Assembly (NCBI RefSeq): GCF_001428525.1
Contig: NZ_LMHW01000001.1
Location: forward strand, 248,705-312,704
Source: Flavobacterium sp. Root186
GTDB taxonomy: Bacteria > Bacteroidota > Bacteroidia > Flavobacteriales > Flavobacteriaceae
Reading direction: 5' to 3'
Length of the DNA stretch: 64,000 bases
Below the pieces are notes generated by a model. The model made no database searches. It saw only the letters and a list, made by a program, of their open reading frames with translations, and was not told the origin of the DNA. Made by a program: the position numbers and the translations under genes. This document shows, piece after piece, positions 57,068 to 64,000 of this stretch. Within the stretch, counting starts at the first letter, position 1. Every line of letters starts with the position of its first letter.

Positions 57068-57096
57068 AAAAACGCCTCATATTCTGAGGCGTTTTA
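57066..57096. terminator. Bidirectional terminator (ACGCCTCA/TGAGGCGT copy)
   Basis: AAAAAAACGCCTCA (57066-57079), TATTC loop, TGAGGCGTTTTA (57085-57096). It serves the AAA gene on the plus strand and the AhpC/TSA-like gene on the minus strand. The same stem is at 41007-41036. Confidence 0.9.
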
Positions 57097-57116
57097 AACA
57101 AATTAAATTCTGGTAA

Positions 57117-57731
57117 TTAAGCTTTTGCTTTTCTTTTTACTGTACAGCCAATTTCTTTAGTCTGTGTTACAGCTGGTTTTTGACCGCTTTTTAAAGATGC
57201 AATTACATCTTCGGCATATTTTACTTTCTCTGCTTTTGTTCCTTCCGGATCATTATCAATTGCACCAACATATTCTACTACGTTTCCTTTTGCAGTTTTA
57301 GAAACGATAAAAATGTGAGGCGTACGTTTTGCTCCGTACTCGTCTGTAATTTTTTGTCCTGCATCAAATAAATATGGAAAAGGATATTTTTTTTCTTTTG
57401 CCAAATCCTGCATTTTGTTGAAAGTATCTGCTGTAGAAGCTTCCGGATCGTTTGGATTAATCGCAATTACCGGATATCCCTGTGGCTTGAATTTTTTATC
57501 TAAATCGATAATTCTTTGCTCATAACCTACAGCGTAAGGACATGTATTACAAGTAAAAACGACGATATATCCTTTTGCATTTGGAAAACTTCCAAAAGAA
57601 ACTTCTTTATTGTCTACATTTTTCAGCTTAAAATCCGGTGCGGTATCTCCAGCTTTAAGAGTTGTTCCAGTTTGTGCCTGAGCAAGAAAGGCAGAAAGAG
57701 CCAATGTGAATAATAGAATTATTTTTTTCAT
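57117..57731 (-). CDS. Secreted AhpC/TSA-like thioredoxin-fold protein
   Basis: A 204-residue exported protein (leader KKIILLFTLALSAFLAQAQ). The thioredoxin-like domain has GDTAPDFKLKNVDNKEVSFG, the redox motif TCNTCPYAVGYEQRI, and RTPHIFIVSK with cis-Pro. It resembles peroxiredoxin or thiol-disulfide oxidoreductases of the periplasm. It is downstream of a TlpA-like gene (11-nt gap), suggesting they work on the same disulfides. Confidence 0.85.
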   Translation of the reverse strand: MKKIILLFTLALSAFLAQAQTGTTLKAGDTAPDFKLKNVDNKEVSFGSFPNAKGYIVVFTCNTCPYAVGYEQRIIDLDKKFKPQGYPVIAINPNDPEASTADTFNKMQDLAKEKKYPFPYLFDAGQKITDEYGAKRTPHIFIVSKTAKGNVVEYVGAIDNDPEGTKAEKVKYAEDVIASLKSGQKPAVTQTKEIGCTVKRKAKA

Positions 57732-57742
57732 GGTTTACGGGT

Positions 57743-58219
57743 TTACAGTTTTTTATATTCAGTTAATAATTGTTCATAGGTAAATTCACTTTCGACAAAT
57801 TTTCGCTTATCGTCTTTGATAAAAAGTGTTGCGGGAATACTTCCTGACCAGCTTGGATCTATCCGGTCTATAAATTCCTGCGGACTGCTTTCGTTTAATA
57901 GAAATACTTCGTTTTTCAGGTTTTTTCTTTTCACAAACGGAACTACGCTCGAACTTAGTTTCGATTTAAAATCAAGGCTAACCAATAAAACGGCCAATTT
58001 TTCTGATTTGTGATCTGCGCTGAGTTTTTCAAAATGTGGCAGTTCTTTAATACAAGGTGCGCACCACGTCGCCCAAAAATTCACTACATAAGTGCTGTCT
58101 TTTCCGTTTTTAATTCTTTCGTTAAGCTGATTGATGTTTAACAGCTTCACGTTCTGGCTATAAGCTGAAAACGAGAAAACACCAAACAGAAATATATACA
58201 AAAAAGACTTGATCTTCAT
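57743..58219 (-). CDS. Secreted TlpA-type thiol-disulfide oxidoreductase
   Basis: A 158-residue exported thioredoxin. The start at 58219 (MKIKSFLYIFLFGVFSFSAY) gives a signal peptide; a longer reading upstream covers repeat-like DNA. The active site is WATWCAPCIKELP with the CAPC motif, and GSIPATLFIKDDKR holds the cis-Pro. It probably reduces or maintains periplasmic thiols. It precedes the AhpC/TSA-like gene in a two-gene operon. Confidence 0.88.
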   Translation of the reverse strand: MKIKSFLYIFLFGVFSFSAYSQNVKLLNINQLNERIKNGKDSTYVVNFWATWCAPCIKELPHFEKLSADHKSEKLAVLLVSLDFKSKLSSSVVPFVKRKNLKNEVFLLNESSPQEFIDRIDPSWSGSIPATLFIKDDKRKFVESEFTYEQLLTEYKKL

Positions 58220-58360
58220 GAGGTACAATACTTTAGGATTAATTTGTGCCTTACAAATATAAACTAATGAAATCTTACTTTTTGTTAATGAAAATTTAAT
58301 GCTGGAAAAATTTTGCCACAAAGGCACAAAGACGCAAAGTTTTATTTCTTAGAAGCAAAA

Positions 58361-58440
58361 AAAATGTTCCTATGGAACATTTTATTGGTAGAAAAAATAG
58401 ATATTTTTTTATATCGATCCGTAGGAACGTTTCGAATTAC
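58361..58440 (+). repeat. GTTCC...GGAAC repeat element, copy 1
   Basis: An element of about 78 bp: ATGTTCCTATGGAACATTTT, then GGTAGAAAAAATAGAT, an AT-rich middle, and CCGTAGGAACGTTTCGAA. Its ends are the palindrome ATGTTCC-TAT-GGAACAT (58364-58380) and GTAGGAACGTTT. Two further copies lie at 59010 and 59117. It overlaps the 3' end of the 58437 gene. Confidence 0.8.
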
Positions 58441-58835
58441 ATTCCGCTTTTAATATTTACATTATTGACAAAACGAAGGGGCTGCATTGTATCCATCTTA
58501 ATTAAGGATAAAATCCCATTTTTATTCTCATTTATGGCAATTATTTTAAAACAAAATTCGTTTCCGTCTTTATCCATTAAGGTTAAAAATTCAGTATTAT
58601 CATCTGAATTATTTTGACAGCTATGTGAAATAGTATAGCGAAACATAACTTTGAAAACATCTTTATCGTAATTATAGAGTTTTCCATCTGAACCAAATAT
58701 CCATTTTGCATTTCGGTTCGAGTCATTATACCAAGTTCCGATAATTTTTTTTGATGAAGGATCTTCAACTTGATTCTGTGCAAAGACTCCAGGTATTTGC
58801 AATAAAAACAGCAAAATTAAAAATAGCTTTTTCAT
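58437..58835 (-). CDS. Small secreted protein, lipocalin-like start
   Basis: A 132-residue exported protein (leader KKLFLILLFLLQIPGVFAQ). The mature part opens KKIIGTWYNDSNRNAKWIFG, like the first strand of lipocalin-type calycins, and continues with several short beta strands and a Cys pair. The family is uncertain and no function is assigned. It is a single gene ending in a repeat element. Confidence 0.6.
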   Translation of the reverse strand: MKKLFLILLFLLQIPGVFAQNQVEDPSSKKIIGTWYNDSNRNAKWIFGSDGKLYNYDKDVFKVMFRYTISHSCQNNSDDNTEFLTLMDKDGNEFCFKIIAINENKNGILSLIKMDTMQPLRFVNNVNIKSGM

Positions 58836-59009
58836 ATTCTTTTATTCTTTAATTATGTAGTAATCCTAAGTAAATTTAGGATTGTCTATAGCATTGCATT
58901 TCCTGCAAAAAAAATTAGTGTGTTATAATTAGGTCAAATTTAATGAAATAAAAAAATTGCAAAAAAATTTTCTTACAATCTACGTATCATAACCAATCTT
59001 TAACGCATA

Positions 59010-59086
59010 AAATGTTCCCTAGGAACATTCATTAGTAAAAAAATATGCGCATTTTCGTTACGTCTATAGGTTCGTTTGATAATACA
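59010..59086 (+). repeat. GTTCC...GGAAC repeat element, copy 2
   Basis: AATGTTCCCTAGGAACATTC, ATTAGTAAAAAAATATG and TCTATAGGTTCGTTTGATAA align along their length with copy 1 (58361-58440), with scattered differences. Same orientation as copy 1. Confidence 0.75.
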
Positions 59087-59116
59087 TAATTGATTTGTTT
59101 CAAAATTGTAATACAA

Positions 59117-59192
59117 TAATCAAACGTTCCTACGGAACGTTATTTTCATTCATCTATTCTTTTGCTACCGATGAGATGTTCCTATGGAACAA
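59117..59192 (-). repeat. GTTCC...GGAAC repeat element, copy 3 (inverted)
   Basis: Read on the minus strand it begins TTGTTCCATAGGAACATCTC, then GGTAGCAAAAGAATAGAT and CCGTAGGAACGTTTGATTA, matching copies 1 and 2. It lies 30 bp from copy 2 in the opposite orientation, so the pair makes a large inverted repeat. Confidence 0.75.
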
Positions 59193-59448
59193 GATTTTTC
59201 AATGAATTGAAATTTCTATAAAATTACTAAACATCAAATATTTAGGATATCTCATAAAAGTCTTTTGAATATCAGTTTTGGGTGAAAAGCTTATTCTCCA
59301 TTGAAGTATTTCTAAACCAGTTTCTTTCAATTAATGCTTGTATTTTATAACCAACTGTTAATTATGCAACTATAATTTATTTTCCTGTAAGGAATTCGTC
59401 TGGTTTCTAAGGTAATTTTGTAAAACACAACTTTTAAAACGTAAAGCC

Positions 59449-59937
59449 ATGGAAAAGCAAAACAACTATGACTATGGTCATACTGATCCGGATTTTATAG
59501 ATCAAAATACACTTTTAGATGGAACATATTCTAATGAAGATCAATACAAACAGGATTTAAAAAAAGAAAATAATTGGGAATTTGGCGAAAGCGATCCTGA
59601 TGTTATAGAGCAAAATACACTGATTGATAATGATAATTATGCAAGAGATGAAGATCCTTATCAATATCAGGAAGAATTTATTGAAGATTTGAAACACCCT
59701 GAACAGGATTTCGAAAAAAACTCAAATGTGAGATCTGAAAATATCCCGAATCAGGAAAGAATCATAAATGAAGATGATGCGATTACAAATGACGACGAAG
59801 AAAATGATTTTGATGATGAGTATGACCCGGAATTAGATTATGAAGATGATTTGGAAAAAGACGGCGATCTTGATGATGACGAAGAATTGGACGATTTTGA
59901 CGCTGAACATTATCCTGAAAATCATCCGAGAGAATAA
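59449..59937 (+). CDS. Very acidic repeat-containing protein
   Basis: A 162-residue cytoplasmic protein of unknown family. Two imperfect repeats open it: NYDYGHTDPDFIDQNTLLDG and NWEFGESDPDVIEQNTLIDN. The remainder is strongly acidic, with runs of Asp/Glu ending DYEDDLEKDGDLDDDEELDD. It has no signal peptide and no membrane segment, and it is probably disordered in the second half. It starts a three-gene plus-strand run with a membrane protein and a small glycine-rich protein. Confidence 0.7.
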   Translation: MEKQNNYDYGHTDPDFIDQNTLLDGTYSNEDQYKQDLKKENNWEFGESDPDVIEQNTLIDNDNYARDEDPYQYQEEFIEDLKHPEQDFEKNSNVRSENIPNQERIINEDDAITNDDEENDFDDEYDPELDYEDDLEKDGDLDDDEELDDFDAEHYPENHPRE

Positions 59938-59963
59938 GAAATTAGTTAAAGCATTCTCAATTT

Positions 59964-60365
59964 ATGACTATAGCAACTCAAATTATCTGGCTTTTTGTAC
60001 TGGCTGTCCCAATAGCATGCATCAGTTGGACTGTAACGCATGAAGAGATTTTTAGAGAACCTCACGAATGGTGTGTCAGACATTCTAAAAATGACAGATT
60101 TATATTGACACGTAAGTTCTTTTATCTTTTTACATGCGAATATTGCTTTAGTCATTACGTCACAATTGGGTTTTTAATTTTTACAGATTATAAACTTTTG
60201 TTAAACGACTGGCGCGGTTATATTCTGGCCGGATTTTCGCTGGTATTTATTGCCAACATTTATATGAGCCTTTTTGCCCTTCTTCGACAAGCCATAAAAA
60301 AAGAAAAAGTGGAAATTGAAAAAATTGAGACTGAAACTGATAACGAAAAGAATATCAACAAATAA
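59964..60365 (+). CDS. Small membrane protein
   Basis: A 133-residue protein with hydrophobic segments at about 8-25 (IIWLFVLAVPIACISW), 60-75 and 85-105 (YILAGFSLVFIANIYMSLFA). Between them lies the Cys-His rich loop FYLFTCEYCFSHYVTIGF. The C-terminal 25 residues are charged (KKEKVEIEKIETETDNEKN). No family recognised. It starts 26 nt after the acidic protein stop. Confidence 0.65.
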   Translation: MTIATQIIWLFVLAVPIACISWTVTHEEIFREPHEWCVRHSKNDRFILTRKFFYLFTCEYCFSHYVTIGFLIFTDYKLLLNDWRGYILAGFSLVFIANIYMSLFALLRQAIKKEKVEIEKIETETDNEKNINK

Positions 60366-60393
60366 AAAACGTTTAATTAAATAAATAAAAATC

Positions 60394-60615
60394 ATGGAAA
60401 ATTTACAATTCATTGACCCATTATTGCACGGAATAAAACCTATCGAAAATAATACTGCTAATCTTTCTGTAAAACAACTGGCTGCTGCCGGAATTGGCTC
60501 AATTTTAATTGGAGCCGTTTTAAAGAAAACAGGACATAATAAAGCTGCCGCAATTGTTGGAAGTCTTGCACTGCCATTATTGTCTGCTGCGGTTTATAAA
60601 AAAGTAGCAAAGTAA
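60394..60615 (+). CDS. Small glycine/alanine-rich membrane-associated protein
   Basis: A 73-residue protein. It has two helical segments rich in small residues: LAAAGIGSILIGAVLKK and AAAIVGSLALPLLSAAVY. It starts 28 nt after the membrane protein gene and ends before a terminator. Function unknown; the spacing supports translation. Confidence 0.6.
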   Translation: MENLQFIDPLLHGIKPIENNTANLSVKQLAAAGIGSILIGAVLKKTGHNKAAAIVGSLALPLLSAAVYKKVAK

Positions 60616-60641
60616 TAAAAGAAAAACGTTTGCTAATTGCG

Positions 60642-60679
60642 AAAATGCCCGTTAAGGTTTTATACCTAACGGGCATTTT
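60642..60679 (+). terminator. Terminator
   Basis: AAAATGCCCGTTA (60642-60654) and TAACGGGCATTTT (60667-60679). It follows the small glycine-rich gene and also ends near the STAS-like gene on the other strand. Confidence 0.9.
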
Positions 60680-60749
60680 CTATAAATGTCATTTTTGCTA
60701 TCTTATTTGCTGAATATTAAATTATCTAATTGTCACATTTTCTAATTAT

Positions 60750-61130
60750 CTAATTAGCCGGCAAATTTATATTTCCCTCAACCCAGTTCAAAGCTTTGTT
60801 GAAAGCTTCTTTTTTAAATCCGTGGAATTCTCCGGGAACTACATAACTGAATCCGTTTGTGAAAGAAATAATGTCTTCAGAATCTGTTACGATGGCTGCC
60901 CTATTCCATTTTCCTAAATGTTTTAATCCCAAAAGTGCATCCTGAAGCCACGCACCTGCTGTAAAGTTTTTAATATCAGTATCTAATACCAATAAAAAAT
61001 TGATTTCGTTAGTTTGCTTTACCAAATGTTCAACTGCAGGAACTACAGCTGTTAAAAAATCTTCTTTTGTTACTTCTGCGAGTGCTCTAAAAGCAACAAT
61101 GTTATCGGTAGTGTCAATTTGATGTATCAT
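60750..61130 (-). CDS. SpoIIAA-like STAS/SEC14-domain protein
   Basis: A 126-residue protein with the PF11964-type pattern: VAFRALAEVTKEDFLTAVVP, INFLLVLDTDIKNFTAGAWL, and LGKWNRAAIVTDSEDIISFT, ending FKKEAFNKALNWVEGN. Proteins of this type are small cytoplasmic lipid- or ligand-binding folds without a defined role. It is a single gene. Confidence 0.78.
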   Translation of the reverse strand: MIHQIDTTDNIVAFRALAEVTKEDFLTAVVPAVEHLVKQTNEINFLLVLDTDIKNFTAGAWLQDALLGLKHLGKWNRAAIVTDSEDIISFTNGFSYVVPGEFHGFKKEAFNKALNWVEGNINLPAN

Positions 61131-61277
61131 AATTTTTTACCCTTTTTGAGTTATTTAAATAGTTGTTTCATTATTTTGATATATAATATCAAAAGCTACT
61201 CAAATTTACTCATTTCCAAGTGGTTAAATCTTACATTTTTCTTAATTGTTTATTATATTTTTTTAAGGTTTTTTTTT

Positions 61278-61481
61278 GAGGTTCAGAGATGCAAAGTGAC
61301 AAAGGTTTTTTCTGTAGAGACGCACAGCAGTGCGTCTAACGTCCAATATTCCATTCCAATAAAATATGTGTTGTCTCACGCGATGTTAGACGCACTGCTG
61401 TGCGTCTCTACGGAAAATCTTTGTCGATTTAATTTAACCGGTTGCAATAAAAAACCTTTGTCACTTTGCACCTCTGAACCT
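61278..61481. repeat. Nested inverted repeat, two perfect or near-perfect pairs
   Basis: Outer arms: GAGGTTCAGAGATGCAAAGT and GACAAAGGTTTTT (61278-61310) against their complement (61450-61481). Inner arms, 27 bp each and perfect, are 61314-61340 and 61385-61411, and they include GACGCACAGCAGTGCGTC, itself a hairpin. The fold would give a long cruciform. The inner word is a type seen in many Bacteroidota gaps, so this is likely a mobile repeat unit and not a regulatory RNA. Confidence 0.8.
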
Positions 61482-61497
61482 TTGTCCCTTAAAAAGA

Positions 61498-61527
61498 AAA
61501 AACCTGCTTCTTTCGAAGACAGGCTTT
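61498..61527 (-). terminator. Terminator of the SusC/SusD operon
   Basis: On the minus strand it reads CCTGTCTTC-GAAA-GAAGCAGG with a GAAA loop, followed by TTTTTTC. It lies 37 nt after the SusD stop. Confidence 0.85.
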
Positions 61528-61563
61528 TTTCAAAAAAAATAAAAAATAAACTAACACAAACTT

Positions 61564-63333
61564 TTAATTGTATCCTTGATTTTGTGTAAAGAGTTTTTGG
61601 TCGATAACTGTTTGTGGAATTGGAAAATACCTTCTGAATGGCTGCGAAGCTGCTTTTGCAGTTCCGGCTAAATCAAATTTTCCAAAACGAATGCTTTGTG
61701 GTCTTCTTTGTAATTCCCAGTATAATTCGAAACCTAATTCTTTATATAATTGTGCTGCATCTAATGAGGTAAGTGCTTTTCCTGGAGCATTTGCAAATAA
61801 CGATTCTCTTTTTCTGCTTGTACGTAATTTGTTTAAATCATCCATTGCTGGTCCTACACTTCCTTTTCTAAAAAGTGCCTCAGCTCTCATAGCGTAAATT
61901 CCACCTAAACGGAATAAAGGAATATCAACATTACTATTACCGTTTCCTCCTTCTGGATCAAACTCATATTTAAATACACGAGCACCCTGATTGATTTCAT
62001 TTTGGGCAAAAACAGATTTAGTAGGATCTGCAAATGTTAATGATGGTGTAAAATCCATCCTCGTAGTAGTACTTTTTTCCATAACTAATGGAGAAACTTT
62101 AATACGGTTACCTACCATTTGAAAAGCTGCAGAAGTCAATAATACAGGACCATATTGAGGTCCGGCCTGAATACCTCTGTTAAAATGGAACCACGGAGTA
62201 GCAGGACTACTTTTAGGAACAATATCTGTTGCCGGAACACTTACATCTGTACCATCATTCATAAACCATGTCCCATCAGCATATTGGTAATGCTGCTCAA
62301 ATCTTGGATCATCATGGTTTCCGTCCCAGCTTGCGTAAAATTCAGGAGTTGTACATGCTGCATTTGTACCTCTGTTTAAAGCAGATGTTCTCTGGTTACG
62401 CTCCATACATACATAAGCAAAACTGTTAGATCCGTTACGGATATAATCTATCTTTTGAGAAATTGCAAAAATAAGCTCTTTACCATTATCGTTATCTCTT
62501 GCAAAGTTTTTGAAAAAGTCACTTTCTAAACTAAATTTTCCTGAATCAATCAATAAGGAAGTATAATAGATAACACGGTCCATATCTGTTCCTGTACCTG
62601 ATACTGCCGGCTCATTAAAATTGAAGTTTGATGAAGCATTGTAACGATCTTTGAATGTCGCACGATTTAAATACATTGTCGCTAAAAAAGCATAACCAGC
62701 TTGTTTTGTAAATCTTCCGTGGTAGGTTCTTTGAGTTCCAATATCAGCCAAATCAGGTAGTATCGCTTCAACATCTTTGATTAATTGGTCAATTTGAGTA
62801 TCTGCTTTTAAGATCTGTATCGGTGCATCTACATTCAACGGATCTCTAAATGGAGCTTGTCCGTAAAGATCTAATGTAGTATATGTATAATACGCTAAAA
62901 GCGCTTTTGCTTCTGCTAAAAATAATTTCTTTTCAGGAAAAGTGTTTTCTTCAGATGATTTAATTGCAGTTAGAGAACGTGTAATTCCATTTGTCAATAA
63001 ATCCCAGTTACCCACTATAATAGCATTACTTGAACTCCATGTAAATTCATGCATGTCTCTCCATTTTCCACCATCTCCCCAGTCACTTCCGCGAGTTGGT
63101 AAAATAGCTTCATCAGTAGTATATTCCTGCATTGCAAAAACAGCTCCATGATCTGTAAAAGTTCCATCTCCAAGTCTGTCATAAGCTGCAGCAAGCGAAC
63201 CTGCTGGATCTGTAGCATCAGTTCCTAATTTTTCATCTAATACAGCTTCATCAAGGTCTGTACAGCTGTTTAATAGAAAAATAAAAGAAAATATCGTTAT
63301 AATTTTTATGCTAAAAAATGTCTTTGTTTTCAT
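61564..63333 (-). CDS. SusD/RagB-family outer-membrane nutrient-binding lipoprotein
   Basis: A 589-residue lipoprotein. The leader KIITIFSFIFLLNSCTDLDE has lipobox LNSC. TPR-type helices of the family are seen: the Ala/Tyr-rich LAAAYDRLGD region, FLAEAKALLAYYTYTTLDLY, TKQAGYAFLATMYLNRATFK, and a C-terminal domain with LFRLGGIYAMRAEALFRKGS and FELYWELQRRPQSIRFG. It captures oligosaccharides at the surface and passes them to its SusC partner, whose gene ends 3 nt upstream. The glycan is unknown; the closest enzymes in view are pectin-type, but they are about 45 kb away. Confidence 0.95.
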   Translation of the reverse strand: MKTKTFFSIKIITIFSFIFLLNSCTDLDEAVLDEKLGTDATDPAGSLAAAYDRLGDGTFTDHGAVFAMQEYTTDEAILPTRGSDWGDGGKWRDMHEFTWSSSNAIIVGNWDLLTNGITRSLTAIKSSEENTFPEKKLFLAEAKALLAYYTYTTLDLYGQAPFRDPLNVDAPIQILKADTQIDQLIKDVEAILPDLADIGTQRTYHGRFTKQAGYAFLATMYLNRATFKDRYNASSNFNFNEPAVSGTGTDMDRVIYYTSLLIDSGKFSLESDFFKNFARDNDNGKELIFAISQKIDYIRNGSNSFAYVCMERNQRTSALNRGTNAACTTPEFYASWDGNHDDPRFEQHYQYADGTWFMNDGTDVSVPATDIVPKSSPATPWFHFNRGIQAGPQYGPVLLTSAAFQMVGNRIKVSPLVMEKSTTTRMDFTPSLTFADPTKSVFAQNEINQGARVFKYEFDPEGGNGNSNVDIPLFRLGGIYAMRAEALFRKGSVGPAMDDLNKLRTSRKRESLFANAPGKALTSLDAAQLYKELGFELYWELQRRPQSIRFGKFDLAGTAKAASQPFRRYFPIPQTVIDQKLFTQNQGYN

Positions 63334-63336
63334 GAT

Positions 63337-64000
63337 TTATAGTTTTAAAGTTGCTCCAAAACTGAACGTTCTCGAAGTTGGGTAAGCAGCGTAATCAATA
63401 CCTATAGATTGATTTCCTCCGTTTGATTTTGGACTGTTGATTAACGGGTCATATCCTGTATAGTTTGTAATTGTGATCAGGTTATTTCCTGTTACATAAA
63501 GTGTTAATCCGTTGATCCAGTTTAGACCTTTTAAATCAAAATTGTAACCAATACGAGCTGCATTCAATCTAATAAAATCAGACTTTTCTAAGAAAAGTGT
63601 AGATAAAATTGGTGAGTTTGTAGGGTTTGCACCAGACTCGTAATAACCTGTCGCAACGTTTCTGTCAGAAGCCAGGTTATTGATGTTTAATGCATTCAAT
63701 CCTGTATTATTCAATAAATAACCTCCAGTTTGACCAATGATTGAGAATGAAAAACTAAAGTTTTTGTACCTCATATCACTATTAAATCCGTAATAAAAAG
63801 TTGGCAGAGCACCTTCGATAATAATTCTGTCGCTGTTATCAATTTTACCGTCTCCGTTTTGATCTTTAAATATATTTCCACCTTTATCATCAAATCCTGT
63901 ATGCTCTAACAAATAAAATGAACCTGCTGCATAACCACTTTTGTAAATGTTTGCATTTACTCCAGATTGCCCAGGTCCTGAAATAGTTCCTGTTAAGATT
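63337..64000 (-). CDS. SusC/RagA TonB-dependent receptor, C-terminal part
   Basis: The last 220 codons of a TonB-dependent outer-membrane transporter; the frame is open to the right edge, so the gene runs out of the window. The barrel pattern is typical: DKGGNIFKDQNGDGKIDNSD, PTFYYGFNSDMRYKNFSFSF, FIRLNAARIGYNFDLKGLNW, INGLTLYVTGNNLITITNYT and the ending YPTSRTFSFGATLKL. It is coupled to SusD (3-nt gap) and imports the oligosaccharide bound by SusD. Confidence 0.95.
   Translation of the reverse strand, partial: ILTGTISGPGQSGVNANIYKSGYAAGSFYLLEHTGFDDKGGNIFKDQNGDGKIDNSDRIIIEGALPTFYYGFNSDMRYKNFSFSFSIIGQTGGYLLNNTGLNALNINNLASDRNVATGYYESGANPTNSPILSTLFLEKSDFIRLNAARIGYNFDLKGLNWINGLTLYVTGNNLITITNYTGYDPLINSPKSNGGNQSIGIDYAAYPTSRTFSFGATLKL

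Larger units (their letters stand above)
58836..59448. other. Intergenic stretch with two more GTTCC repeat elements
   Basis: This 613-nt region has no gene. It contains element copies at 59010-59086 (plus orientation) and 59117-59192 (minus orientation). The stretch 59193-59448 is AT-rich with a possible -7 box TAATTTTG (59413-59420) 28 nt before the acidic protein gene; no good -33 TTG is seen. Confidence 0.65.
61131..61563. other. Gene-free gap with nested inverted repeats and a terminator
   Basis: 433 nt with no credible gene. It holds the nested repeats of 61278-61481 and the terminator at 61498-61527; the first 140 nt are AT-rich with no clear signal. An open frame crossing it on the plus strand is made of repeat sequence. 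Confidence 0.65.

Noticed and set aside
61119..61589. 156-codon open frame on the plus strand
   Set aside because: It overlaps the STAS gene end, the nested inverted repeats and the SusD terminator; it is made of repeat sequence.

Overview
The window looks like part of the chromosome of a Flavobacterium-type Bacteroidota. The DNA is AT-rich, and it carries a SusC/SusD pair, DUF5703, GH106 and GH2 secreted glycosidases, a LytS/LytTR two-component pair, and promoters of the Bacteroidota type (TTG-N19-TAnnTTTG). Nearly every gap holds inverted or short tandem repeats of the sort common in flavobacteria. I see no rRNA, tRNA, CRISPR array, transposase or prophage gene.

Layout. (1) 1-16747, all minus: a block of secreted enzymes for a rhamnose-containing plant glycan, probably pectin (rhamnogalacturonan). 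It holds a partial secreted protein, a DUF5703 hydrolase, a SASA acetylesterase, a GH106 rhamnosidase, a GH2 beta-galactosidase, two beta-propeller (GH43-like) proteins and a GH78 rhamnosidase. (2) 17049-20238: an AraC regulator divergent from an Fsr-like MFS exporter, then a degenerate M23-like protein. (3) 20534-27961: a sodium:solute symporter, a Gfo/Idh/MocA dehydrogenase and a beta-helix protein with a rhamnose-mutarotase-like tail (minus), divergent from a GH28 polygalacturonase (plus). (4) 28136-32818, minus: a non-phosphorylating deoxysugar (L-fucose or L-rhamnose) oxidation set of lactonase, SDR, zinc dehydrogenase, FAH-family hydrolase and a second SDR. (5) 33142-40864, plus and divergent from block 4: an unusual operon of two signal-less ABC-type solute-binding-fold proteins around two family III CoA-transferases, then a Gfo/Idh oxidoreductase, a MaoC hydratase and a FucP-type symporter. 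(6) 41053-49945: a His-rich secreted protein, a complete RND tripartite efflux operon and a divergent LytS/LytTR system. (7) 50136-61130: stress and housekeeping genes, including a Tat-exported dienelactone hydrolase, a GlxA regulator, an isochorismatase, a MocR regulator, a Cys-rich MarR regulator, PLP-homeostasis protein YggS, an AAA ATPase, thioredoxin-like proteins and small proteins. (8) 61564-64000, minus: SusD and the C-terminus of SusC, the edge of another polysaccharide utilisation locus.

How it fits together. Blocks 1 and 3 should strip rhamnose, galactose and galacturonate (possibly fucose) from pectin outside the cytoplasm. Block 4 should oxidise the released 6-deoxysugar to a lactone, an acid, a 2-keto-3-deoxy acid and finally pyruvate plus lactate. 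The sugar-acid dehydratase expected in that route is absent here. The divergent block 5 operon is the best candidate for undescribed biology: solute-binding folds kept in the cytoplasm, no ABC permease or ATPase, and CoA-transferase plus enoyl-CoA-hydratase chemistry. A 14-bp palindrome (TGTAATCGATTACA) lies at the GH28 promoter and, with one mismatch, between blocks 4 and 5, suggesting one repressor links them. A second motif is shared upstream of the GH78 and beta-helix genes.
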